A stretch of DNA of 26,885 nt, from NCBI GenBank assembly GCA_045612305.1, contig JAZKYU010000004.1, positions 1 to 26,885 on the forward strand, given 5' to 3'. The translations under genes and the position numbers were made by a program. The notes beneath the pieces are model-generated. The model had not been told where the DNA came from. It made no database searches and saw only the letters and a program-made list of their open reading frames with translations. The DNA comes from HGM04593 sp045612305 (lineage in GTDB: Bacteria; Bacteroidota; Bacteroidia; Bacteroidales; Bacteroidaceae). This document shows positions 14,748 through 22,511 of this stretch, one piece after another. Every line of letters begins with the position of its first letter. Position 1 is the stretch's first letter.

Positions 14748-16538
14748 ATGAATATCGAAACAATTCTTAACGAAACAATTATCGCAACCATCAAAGAGCT
14801 TTATGGCCAGGAGGTTGCAGCCGAAAAAATTCAGTTGCAGAAGACACGCAAAGAGTTCGAGGGAGACTACACACTTGTTGTTTTCCCCTTCCTGCAGATG
14901 TCGAAAAAGCGCCCCGAAGAGACTGCACAAGAGATAGGCGAGAAGATAGCAGCCACACAACCCCTTGTTTCGGGCTTCAACGTAATAAAAGGCTTCCTCA
15001 ACTTGAGCATCGCCACCACATACTGGATAGAGCTCCTCGACAAGATTGAGAACACCGAGAGCTGGGGCACCACAAAAGCAGACGAAAACTCCCCCCTCGT
15101 TATGGTAGAGTACTCGTCGCCCAACACCAACAAACCCTTGCACTTGGGCCACATACGCAACAACCTTCTCGGTTATGCCCTCTCTAACATACTTGCAGCA
15201 AACGGCAACAAAGTTGTGAAGACAAACATCGTAAACGACCGCGGTATACACATCTGCAAGTCTATGCTCGCTTGGCAAAAGTGGGGTAACGGCGAAACTC
15301 CCGCAAGCAGCGGCAAGAAGGGCGACCACCTCATCGGCGACTACTATGTAGCATTCGACAAGCACTACAAAGCCGAGCTCAACGAGCTTATGGGAAAAGG
15401 TATGAGCAAAGAGGAGGCCGAGGCTGCATCACCCCTTATGGCCGAGGCACGCGAGATGCTCGTTAAGTGGGAGGCCGGCGACAAAGAGGTACGCACCCTC
15501 TGGAGCACTATGAACGGTTGGGTGTACGAAGGTTTCGACGAGACATACAAACGCTTGGGCGTAGGCTTCGACAAAATATATTATGAGTCGGACACATACC
15601 TCGAGGGTAAAGAGACCGTGCTCGGCGGCCTCGAGAAGGGCATCTTCTACCGCCGCGACGACAACTCGGTGTGGGCCGACCTCACCAGCGACGGGCTCGA
15701 CGAGAAGCTCCTCCTGCGCAGCGACGGCACATCGGTATATATGACACAAGATATAGGTACCGCACAGTTGCGTTTCCGCGACTACCCCATCGACAAGATG
15801 GTCTACGTTGTGGGCAACGAGCAAAACTATCACTTCCAGGTGCTCTCGCTCCTGCTCGACAAGCTCGGCTTCTCTTGGGGCAAAGGCCTTGTACACTTCT
15901 CTTACGGCATGGTGGAGCTCCCCGAGGGTAAGATGAAGAGCCGCGAAGGTACTGTAGTAGACGCCGACGACCTTATGGACGAGATGATAAAGACTGCACG
16001 CGAGACCTCGGAAGAGCTCGGCGGCAAGCTCAACGGCCTTTCGGCCGAGGAAGCCGACGAAATTTACCGCATCATAGGCCTCGGCGCGCTCAAATACTTT
16101 ATGCTCAAGGTCGATGCACGCAAGAATATGCTCTTCAACCCCAAAGAGTCTATCGACTTCAACGGCAACACAGGCCCCTTCATACAGTACACCTATGCAC
16201 GCACACGCTCCATCGAGCGCAAGGCTGCAGAAAGCGGTTTTGCAAGCAGCGCAGCAGCACCCGCAAGCATCAGCGAGAAAGAGTGCTCTATCATACGCAT
16301 GCTCAACGACTTCCCCGCTGTTGTGCGCCAGGCAGGTACAGACTACTCGCCCTCGGGCATTGCAAACTATGCCTACGAGCTTGCAAAAGAGTATAATCAG
16401 TTCTACCACGACTTTAGCATACTGCGCGAGGAGGACGAGACTATAAAAACATTCCGCATACAGCTCACGCGCAACGTGGGCAAGGTTATAAAAACCGCAA
16501 TGAACCTCTTGGGTATTGAGGTGCCCGAAAGAATGTAA
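14748..16538 (+). CDS. argS: Arginyl-tRNA synthetase
   Basis: A 596-residue class I synthetase that charges tRNA-Arg. The N-terminal Add-1 domain (about 1-110) precedes the catalytic domain with VEYSSPNTNKPLHLGHIRNN, where the HIGH-type motif is HLGH at 132-135. The KMSKS-equivalent is KMKSREG (395-401). The DALR anticodon-binding domain follows, beginning around the stretch NTGPFIQYTYAR and ending in FRIQLTRNVGKVIKTAMNLLGIEVPERM. The length is typical. It is the first gene of a plus-strand operon. Its TAA stop overlaps the ATG of the next gene in TAATG, so argS and the RNase H gene are translationally coupled. Confidence 0.97.
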   Translation: MNIETILNETIIATIKELYGQEVAAEKIQLQKTRKEFEGDYTLVVFPFLQMSKKRPEETAQEIGEKIAATQPLVSGFNVIKGFLNLSIATTYWIELLDKIENTESWGTTKADENSPLVMVEYSSPNTNKPLHLGHIRNNLLGYALSNILAANGNKVVKTNIVNDRGIHICKSMLAWQKWGNGETPASSGKKGDHLIGDYYVAFDKHYKAELNELMGKGMSKEEAEAASPLMAEAREMLVKWEAGDKEVRTLWSTMNGWVYEGFDETYKRLGVGFDKIYYESDTYLEGKETVLGGLEKGIFYRRDDNSVWADLTSDGLDEKLLLRSDGTSVYMTQDIGTAQLRFRDYPIDKMVYVVGNEQNYHFQVLSLLLDKLGFSWGKGLVHFSYGMVELPEGKMKSREGTVVDADDLMDEMIKTARETSEELGGKLNGLSAEEADEIYRIIGLGALKYFMLKVDARKNMLFNPKESIDFNGNTGPFIQYTYARTRSIERKAAESGFASSAAAPASISEKECSIIRMLNDFPAVVRQAGTDYSPSGIANYAYELAKEYNQFYHDFSILREEDETIKTFRIQLTRNVGKVIKTAMNLLGIEVPERM

Positions 16539-17164
16539 TGGCAAAAAAACGTTACTATGTAGTGTGGAACGGTGTCAACACGGGGGTTTTCACCTCGTGG
16601 GAGGAGTGTCAGGCACAGATAAGAGGGATAAAACAAGCCCTCTACAAAGCCTTCGACACCCTCGACGATGCCGAGCGCGCCTACAACTCATCACCCCACC
16701 TGTACATAGGAAAAAGCTCCGATAAAAAGAAGGAAAACAGCACGGGAGAGCTCCCTGCAAACGTCTACAAAAACGCTCTTGCCGTGGACGCTGCCTGCAG
16801 CGGCAACCCCGGCCAGATGGAGTACCGTGGTGTGTACCTTGCCACGGGTGAGGAAATTTTTCACTTCGGCCCCATATACGGCACAAACAACATAGGGGAA
16901 TTTTTGGCTATAGTGCACGCGCTTGCCCTTCTAAAGCAAAAGGGGAGCAACCTACCCATATACAGCGACAGCCGCAACGCTCTTATGTGGATAAAACAAA
17001 AGAGCTGCAAAACCAAGCTGCCCCGCACACCCGAGAGCGAGGAACTTTTCCAGTACATAGAGCGTGCCGAAAAGTGGTTGAGAAGCAACACCTTCGGCAA
17101 CCAACTAATAAAATGGGAAACTGCCAGCTGGGGCGAGATACCCGCCGACTTTGGAAGAAAATAA
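16538..17164 (+). CDS. RNase H type I with N-terminal viroplasmin-like domain
   Basis: A 208-residue protein. Residues 2-50 (AKKRYYVVWNGVNTGVF ... DTLDDAERAY) form a caulimovirus viroplasmin-like hybrid-binding domain. Residues about 78-208 form the RNase H fold. The metal-binding quartet is visible: D84 in AVDAACSGNPG, E121 in NIGEFLAI, D144 in YSDSRNA and D204 in IPADFGRK. The enzyme cleaves the RNA strand of RNA-DNA hybrids. This viroplasmin-RNase H architecture is common in Bacteroidetes. The ATG overlaps the argS stop by one base, and 31 nt separate it from the next gene. A separate RNase HII is probably elsewhere in the genome (inference). Confidence 0.93.
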   Translation: MAKKRYYVVWNGVNTGVFTSWEECQAQIRGIKQALYKAFDTLDDAERAYNSSPHLYIGKSSDKKKENSTGELPANVYKNALAVDAACSGNPGQMEYRGVYLATGEEIFHFGPIYGTNNIGEFLAIVHALALLKQKGSNLPIYSDSRNALMWIKQKSCKTKLPRTPESEELFQYIERAEKWLRSNTFGNQLIKWETASWGEIPADFGRK

Positions 17165-17195
17165 CCGAGCTACATAACACCTATTTGTAAAAGCT

Positions 17196-18995
17196 ATGAA
17201 GAACATCGAGTTTATCTCATACATAATTACGACAATTGTTGTTTTTGCCATAAGCGTGTTCGCACACCGCCGTTTCAATCAAGGACTTTCCAAAAGTTCT
17301 AAAGGGCAACAAACCCGTCGCTACCTTGCAGCAGCTATAGTATCCATACTGCCCTTGGCCATTGCACAAGTGAATGTTACAAGCAGTGCTATACTATTCA
17401 ATGCCATTGTAGCAATTATTTGCGGGACAACATACCCCATAATCTATCACTTGAGCAACCACAAGCAATCGCCCGATTATGACAACCGCTACGATATAGT
17501 CTTCGGCATATATCTCTTCGGGTGGCTCACAGCCCTGCAAATAACACTAGCCGCAATAGGCGGTATTGTCAACACAATAGGCAACATCATCATAGGCATT
17601 ATAGTTTTTGCCATAATGCTGCTTGCTGTAATACAGTGGGGGCATTATCTAATATACAATAGCTGTTTCGACACAAATGGCATGCAGGCCGCCCAGGACA
17701 CCGACCACAACGAAGCCATAGAGTTTGTAAAGTCGTTCCCCGTGCACACTATTGCAATAATAGCTCTATCCATACTTCTTTTGTGTGGAATATGTATAGG
17801 CGGAAAGATTGTAACCGAAATAGGCACCCACCCCTCGGCCATCAGTGCAGCCATAGCAGCCATCTGGGCTGTTGCAATGTTTAAATACATATGGGTAGGT
17901 AAGCGCAGCCTGTTATATCGTACAGGCTTTGTAACACTATACAACGATGTAAAAGAGTATAGCCGCCGCAACTCCCTATACACAAAAGAGATGAATGTCA
18001 GGCTGTCGAAGCTTGAGCTTGAGCTAAAGAATGAGAATAAAAAGCCACATACATATATAATGGTTATTGGCGAGTCGGCTTCGAGAGATTATATGAGCGC
18101 CTACGACACAACAGAGCACAACACAACCCCGTGGCAGGCACAATGCAAGAACGATGGCGAGCACAATATCTTTTTCACCCACGCCTATGCTTGTGCCAAC
18201 CAAACAGTGCCTACGCTAGAACGTGTTCTCACAGAGCGCAACCAATACAACAACAAAGAATTCAACGAATCGACATCTATTATAGACATTGCTCGCAAGG
18301 CTGGCTATAAAACTCACTGGTACAGCAACCAGGGCTGCATAGGAGTTGCCGACACATCTATAACACTTGTTGCCAACACCTGCGATGTTGCCAAATGGAC
18401 TAAACAAGAGGTAAACAAAGTGCAGTACGATGGTAGCCTGCTCGAGTTTCTTGACGAGATAGATGAAACACAAAACAACTTTGTAGTTTTTCACCTGATG
18501 GGCAGCCACTTTAACTTCATAAACCGTTACCCCAAAGAGGCTACAATTTGGGGAAAACCCGGTGTGCAGGACAATGTTCTCAACTACGACAACTCCCTGC
18601 ACTACACCGACAGCATCTTAAAGAGCATCTACGACTATGCAAGCAAAAAGCTCAACCTTCAGGCGTTGATATATTTTAGCGACCACGGTTGCAGCCCCGA
18701 CAAACGCCGCTCTCCACAGTTCCTAGGATTTGAGATGTTGCGCATCCCCTTAAGTATACATTGTACCGAAGAGTACGTAAGCCTACACAAAAAACGCATC
18801 GAGGCTATGAAAGCCAACAAAGACAAGTTCTTTACCAACGACCTCATGTATGAACTTATTTGTGGTATCCTCGACATCGAGAGCAACCACTTCGATAAAG
18901 ATAACTCGCTGGCTCACGAAGAGTATAAATACACGCGTGATATGCTTTTGACCAACAACGGCACAAAAAAAATAAGCGACGACACAAATATCTAA
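17196..18995 (+). CDS. EptA-like phosphoethanolamine transferase (sulfatase fold, lipid A/envelope)
   Basis: A 599-residue inner-membrane enzyme. About five hydrophobic segments occupy residues 5-235. A periplasmic alkaline-phosphatase/sulfatase-fold domain follows from about 285. Likely metal and catalytic positions are E293 in MVIGESASRDY, the presumed nucleophile T337 in ANQTVPTLERVL, H438 in MGSHFNF and D496-H497 in IYFSDHG. Relatives move phosphoethanolamine from phosphatidylethanolamine to lipid A or to core sugars and can reduce polymyxin binding. The acceptor here cannot be read from sequence. It is placed 31 nt after the RNase H gene in the argS operon and terminates at 19002-19047. 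Its codon use, rich in ATA, resembles its neighbours, so recent transfer is not suggested. Confidence 0.88.
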   Translation: MKNIEFISYIITTIVVFAISVFAHRRFNQGLSKSSKGQQTRRYLAAAIVSILPLAIAQVNVTSSAILFNAIVAIICGTTYPIIYHLSNHKQSPDYDNRYDIVFGIYLFGWLTALQITLAAIGGIVNTIGNIIIGIIVFAIMLLAVIQWGHYLIYNSCFDTNGMQAAQDTDHNEAIEFVKSFPVHTIAIIALSILLLCGICIGGKIVTEIGTHPSAISAAIAAIWAVAMFKYIWVGKRSLLYRTGFVTLYNDVKEYSRRNSLYTKEMNVRLSKLELELKNENKKPHTYIMVIGESASRDYMSAYDTTEHNTTPWQAQCKNDGEHNIFFTHAYACANQTVPTLERVLTERNQYNNKEFNESTSIIDIARKAGYKTHWYSNQGCIGVADTSITLVANTCDVAKWTKQEVNKVQYDGSLLEFLDEIDETQNNFVVFHLMGSHFNFINRYPKEATIWGKPGVQDNVLNYDNSLHYTDSILKSIYDYASKKLNLQALIYFSDHGCSPDKRRSPQFLGFEMLRIPLSIHCTEEYVSLHKKRIEAMKANKDKFFTNDLMYELICGILDIESNHFDKDNSLAHEEYKYTRDMLLTNNGTKKISDDTNI

Positions 18996-19001
18996 ACAAA
19001 C

Positions 19002-19047
19002 AAGCGATGGCGACCAGGAATACCCTCGGCCGCCATCGCTTTTATTC
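19002..19047. terminator. Bidirectional intrinsic terminator
   Basis: AGCGATGGCG (19003-19012) pairs perfectly with CGCCATCGCT (19031-19040) across an 18-nt loop. On the plus strand TTTATTCTT follows. On the minus strand TTGTTTGTTT follows. It lies between the convergent EptA-like and glycosyltransferase genes and can serve both. Confidence 0.9.
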
Positions 19048-19064
19048 TTGTTAATAAAAACCTA

Positions 19065-20204
19065 CTACAACAACACCTTTTTGTAGCACTCCATAGTCTG
19101 CTCTGCAAAGTTCTTGGGGGTGAACTTACTTGCCCACTCAAGCCCCTTTTCAATCATCACCTCGCGCACAGCTGGGTCGAAACACTCTTTTAGAGCCGCA
19201 GCTATAGCCTCAACATCATAAGGGGCTGTGTACTTACTACCGGGGCCACCCGCCTCCTCAAGACAAGAGCCTGTCGCCGCAACCACGGGCACACGAGAGT
19301 TAAGAGCCTCGAGCAAGGGGATACCAAAACCTTCGTATATAGACATATAGGCAAAAACATCGGCACACTGGTATATAACAGGCAAGTCGAGATAGGGCAC
19401 TCCGTGCAGCAAGTGCACCCTGCCCTGCAAGTTGTTCTCTGCCACATATTTATCTATAAGAGCTGTGTATTTTGTGCGACGGCCTATAGCCACAAGATGC
19501 ACATCCTCGGGCAGAAGAGACATAGCCTTCACAAGCGACAAAAGATTTTTGCGTTTCTCTATAGTGCCCACCGACACCACAAACTTCTGTGGCAGAGAGT
19601 ATTTTGCACGCACCTCGGCCTTTCTCTCCTCTGTAGCCTCTTTAGAGAACAGCGCGTCGCACCCCTGGTATATAACAGATATCTTTTCGGGTGCAATACC
19701 ATAGTGTTTCACAATATCGCGTTTGGTGCACTCGCTCACAGCTATAACGTGGTCGGCATTTATGCAGGCACGACGAAATTTATAGTCATATATCTGGCGG
19801 TCTATCACAGGATAGCAGTCGGGGCACTTTAAGAAGATAAGGTCGTGCACGGTAACCACGCTCTTCACCTGCGGGTGGGCACGGCGTATGGTAAGCGGCA
19901 ACTCGTTACTCAAGCCGTGGAACACCTGCACGCCGTCGCGCAAAATATCGTCGGTAACACCCCACACACGCCACAACGACTTGAAAAAACCGTTCCAGCG
20001 CCCCAAGGGAAGCACCTTTTTCACAGCCCCTGCCGCAGCCGACAAAATGCTATCGAACTTCTTGTTGTTCACCTCTTTAGGCACATACACAAGATACTCC
20101 TCGTTGGGAAAATTTTGAGCAAGAGCCTCTATAGCATAACGGCTGTAGTTGCCAAGACCGGTAAAATTCTGCGCAGCGCGCTTTCCATCGTAACCTATCT
20201 TCAT
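19065..20204 (-). CDS. Glycosyltransferase family 4 (GT-B fold)
   Basis: A 379-residue GT4 enzyme. The N-terminal Rossmann domain starts MKIGYDGKRAAQNFTGLGNY, contains VVTVHDLIFLKCPDCY and the segment DHVIAVSECTKRDIVKHYGI, and leads into the C-terminal nucleotide-sugar domain with FVVSVGTIEKRKNLLSLVKA and the E-x7-E signature in YEGFGIPLLEAL. Such enzymes add a hexose, often mannose or glucose, to LPS, capsule or exopolysaccharide precursors. The exact sugar and acceptor are unknown. The frame is open to 20264, but ATG 20204 is chosen because it yields the typical MKI start and because the minus-7 element lies at 20231-20238. The gene stands alone, not in a polysaccharide cluster. Confidence 0.9.
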   Translation of the reverse strand: MKIGYDGKRAAQNFTGLGNYSRYAIEALAQNFPNEEYLVYVPKEVNNKKFDSILSAAAGAVKKVLPLGRWNGFFKSLWRVWGVTDDILRDGVQVFHGLSNELPLTIRRAHPQVKSVVTVHDLIFLKCPDCYPVIDRQIYDYKFRRACINADHVIAVSECTKRDIVKHYGIAPEKISVIYQGCDALFSKEATEERKAEVRAKYSLPQKFVVSVGTIEKRKNLLSLVKAMSLLPEDVHLVAIGRRTKYTALIDKYVAENNLQGRVHLLHGVPYLDLPVIYQCADVFAYMSIYEGFGIPLLEALNSRVPVVAATGSCLEEAGGPGSKYTAPYDVEAIAAALKECFDPAVREVMIEKGLEWASKFTPKNFAEQTMECYKKVLL

Positions 20205-20230
20205 CTTAATCTTTTTCAAATAGTTCTGTA

Positions 20231-20265
20231 CAAATATAACACTATTTACACTTCTTTTTTGCAAA
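20231..20265 (-). promoter_or_regulatory. Promoter of the glycosyltransferase gene
   Basis: The minus strand has TATATTTG (20238-20231), a good TAnnTTTG element, with TTTG at 20265-20262 upstream. The 23-nt spacing is rather long, so the minus-33 box is less certain than the minus-7 box. Confidence 0.6.
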
Positions 20266-20285
20266 GCTATTTAGAAATTATTGTT

Positions 20286-20293
20286 TAATTTTG
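20286..20293 (+). promoter_or_regulatory. Radical SAM gene minus-7 element
   Basis: TAATTTTG at 20286-20293 fits TAnnTTTG and lies about 28 nt before the chosen ATG at 20321. It is back to back with the glycosyltransferase promoter, less than 50 bp away, so the two starts may influence each other. Confidence 0.55.
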
Positions 20294-20320
20294 CAGGAGA
20301 TTAAAAAACAGCAAAAACCT

Positions 20321-21097
20321 ATGTCGACAATAATATTTCCCTCACCCATCTTCGGCCCCATACACAGCCGCCGTTTAGGCGTATCTCTGGGCATAAACCT
20401 ACTCCCCGACGACGGAAAAATATGCACCTTCGACTGCATATACTGCGAGTGTGGGCTCAACGCCGAACGCCGCACACGCAAGCCCCTGCCCACCCGCGAG
20501 GAGGTTGCGCAAAAGCTAGAAGAGAAGCTCACCGAGATGCAGCAAGAGGGCGTCACCCCCGATGTGCTCACCTTTGCCGGTAACGGAGAGCCCACCATAC
20601 ACCCACAATTTGACGAAATTATCGCCGACACCATAGCCCTGCGCAACAAACTCTGCCCTAAGGCCAAAGTGAGTGTGCTGAGCAACGCCACGCTCATCAC
20701 CCGCGAAAAAGTTTTTGAAGCTCTAAAAACCGTAGACAACAACATACTCAAGCTCGATACCGTAGACCTTGAGTACATAAAAAAAACCGACCGCCCCAAC
20801 GCGGCCTACGACCTTGCAGCCATCATAGAAAAAATGAAAGCCTTTAACGACAAGGTAGTAATACAAACTATGTTTATGAAGGGGTGCGTCGACGGCGAGG
20901 AGATAGACAACACCACACCTAAATATGTCCTGCCGTGGATAGAGGCGGTAAAAGAGATAGCGCCCCGCGAGTGTATGATTTATACCATAGACCGCGAGAC
21001 GCCTATAAAAGGGTTGAAAAAAGCCACCAAAGAGGAGCTCGACAATATTGTGGAGCTGTTGCGCCAGAGAGGCATCAAAGCCTCGGCTTCGTACTAG
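20321..21097 (+). CDS. Radical SAM protein (COG0731/wybutosine-synthesis-like group)
   Basis: A 258-residue radical SAM enzyme. The iron-sulfur motif is C35-x3-C39-x2-C42 in ICTFDCIYCECG. FAGNGEPTIHPQFDEI is the SAM-binding GNGEPT signature, and VSVLSNATLI and KLDTVD follow in the barrel. The start FPSPIFGPIHSRRLGVSLGINLLP is characteristic of small COG0731-like proteins whose substrate is unknown in bacteria. A start at 20291 would overlap the promoter element and is rejected. The stop codon TAG overlaps the stop of the convergent YqaA-like gene in a CTAG, so there is no space for a terminator between them. Confidence 0.88.
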   Translation: MSTIIFPSPIFGPIHSRRLGVSLGINLLPDDGKICTFDCIYCECGLNAERRTRKPLPTREEVAQKLEEKLTEMQQEGVTPDVLTFAGNGEPTIHPQFDEIIADTIALRNKLCPKAKVSVLSNATLITREKVFEALKTVDNNILKLDTVDLEYIKKTDRPNAAYDLAAIIEKMKAFNDKVVIQTMFMKGCVDGEEIDNTTPKYVLPWIEAVKEIAPRECMIYTIDRETPIKGLKKATKEELDNIVELLRQRGIKASASY

Positions 21098-21558
21098 CCG
21101 ACAAGGCTGTTCACGCCCAAGTAAGAAAAGGTTATAAAGGCATAACGCACAAGCTTGCCTGCAGCCATAACCAAAGCCACCTTCCACCACGAAACACGCA
21201 TAACACCAAGCATCACAAGCAAAGTCTCGCCTATCACAGGTACAAAAGATATTGCAGCAGCCCAGCAACCATATCTTTGAATAATTCTGTCGGCACGTTG
21301 CATGCGGCGCGGAGTAATCTTGAACATCTTCAACACCTTCTCCTTGTTGGCAAGCATACCTATAAGGAAACAGGTCACGCCACCAAGCGTGTTACCAAAT
21401 GTTGCCACCAAAGTGAGTGCCACCGCGTTAAGCCCCATACTCAAAAAGAATACCAGAAGCACCTCGCTCGTTATGGGCACAAACGAGCCCGACAAGAAGG
21501 CAAGCAAGCCCATACCCCAGTAGCCATACTCCGAAAAAAACTGCACTAGCCAATCCAT
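21094..21558 (-). CDS. DedA/YqaA-like (SNARE-associated) small membrane protein
   Basis: A 154-residue polytopic membrane protein of the YqaA branch of the DedA/VTT superfamily. Typical features are FLSGSFVPITSEVLLVFFLSMG, ATFGNTLGGVTCFLIG, the cytoplasmic helix RADRIIQRYGCWAAAISFVPVIGE and GVMRVSWWKVALVMAAGKLVRYAF. DedA relatives flip or transport lipids. The function of the YqaA branch is not established. The ATG at 21558 overlaps the upstream membrane-protein gene by 13 nt, and an upstream TTG at 21585 is less likely. It is the last gene of a four-gene operon and shares its stop site with a convergent gene. Confidence 0.87.
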   Translation of the reverse strand: MDWLVQFFSEYGYWGMGLLAFLSGSFVPITSEVLLVFFLSMGLNAVALTLVATFGNTLGGVTCFLIGMLANKEKVLKMFKITPRRMQRADRIIQRYGCWAAAISFVPVIGETLLVMLGVMRVSWWKVALVMAAGKLVRYAFITFSYLGVNSLVG

Positions 21559-22511
21559 AAGCAAACAAAAGCTATCAACAACCAAACAATATTTAGTATC
21601 ACAAAATATGCGTTAGACAAGCGTGTAACCCTCATAGAGAACACATAAGATGCCATAACTGCCACACCAGGCACCCTCCACGCCAAAAACAGCAAAAAAT
21701 TATGCGGCAAGGCAAAAGAGAGCAACATCAAATAGGCGTTAAACATTATAAAGAACAACACACGCCTGCGCAGCAAGGGGCGCGCGGGGTAAGATGTTGA
21801 AACATAATTATATGTTGCCACCACCCACACAAGCAACTCCATAGCCAGCACCACACAAAGAGAGGGCGGCAAGCACACCTTACCAAAAGCCATAAAACTT
21901 GCCCACGACAAACCAAGAGGCTGCCACAGCACGTTCAGCGAGGGGAAAACAAACACCACGCCGGCCAGCAACCAATAGGGAGCAAGCAGCCCCAGGAAGG
22001 CCGACATAAAGTTCCTCACCCCCGTAACCCTCGACACATAGAGGAACGCTACAAACAAGGGCAACAACAACGCATACTGCACAACAAACAACGAGGAGAG
22101 TGAGAGCATAGCAAAAGCAGCAAAAACCTCGCGTTCCTGCCCCCTGTCCTGCACACAAGCAAAAAGCAAGCTCACCGACAGCAAAAGAGGCACAAGGGAG
22201 AGAGCCTCCACCCAGCCCCCCTGCAAGGGGAATATTACAGCAGTGAGCCACATAAATACTGCGGCAAGCCACTGCACCCTGCGCTCAAAAAGATATATAC
22301 CGTTAAGCAACAACGCCGCCACAGCGTAGCCCGCAAAAGCAAGCCCACGCGCAAGCGCCTCTCCCGGCAATGATATAGACAAAAAGGTGCTCTCGCAACC
22401 AACGTTGCAAAAAGCACCCATAACCCACATAGACAACGACACAAGGAGCATTGCTGCCGCAGGGTAACCCGTGGCAACAAAACGCCCTTGTAACGATTTT
22501 CTATAAGTCAA
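21546..22511 (-). CDS. Unknown polytopic membrane protein between purD and yqaA-like gene
   Basis: I do not recognise a characterised family. The 321-residue product has about eight to nine hydrophobic helices and few charged residues outside short loops. Notable segments are LQGRFVATGYPAAAMLLV at the N-terminus and SRVTGVRNFMSAFLGLLAPYW in the middle, a Gly-Leu-Leu-x-Pro-Tyr turn. This is loosely like DUF6427-type proteins I recall beside purine or upp genes in other Bacteroidota (tentative). The reading frame begins with TTG at 22511, overlapping purD by 11 nt. The first ATG is at 22451 and would give 301 residues, so the start is uncertain. It overlaps the YqaA-like gene by 13 nt. Tight overlaps on both sides indicate coupled translation. 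Confidence 0.75.
   Translation of the reverse strand: MTYRKSLQGRFVATGYPAAAMLLVSLSMWVMGAFCNVGCESTFLSISLPGEALARGLAFAGYAVAALLLNGIYLFERRVQWLAAVFMWLTAVIFPLQGGWVEALSLVPLLLSVSLLFACVQDRGQEREVFAAFAMLSLSSLFVVQYALLLPLFVAFLYVSRVTGVRNFMSAFLGLLAPYWLLAGVVFVFPSLNVLWQPLGLSWASFMAFGKVCLPPSLCVVLAMELLVWVVATYNYVSTSYPARPLLRRRVLFFIMFNAYLMLLSFALPHNFLLFLAWRVPGVAVMASYVFSMRVTRLSNAYFVILNIVWLLIAFVCLWIG

Noticed and set aside
15429..16544. 371-residue open frame on the minus strand
   Set aside because: It is antisense to argS, and its Cys/Val/Leu-rich composition is typical of a mirror frame with no domain.
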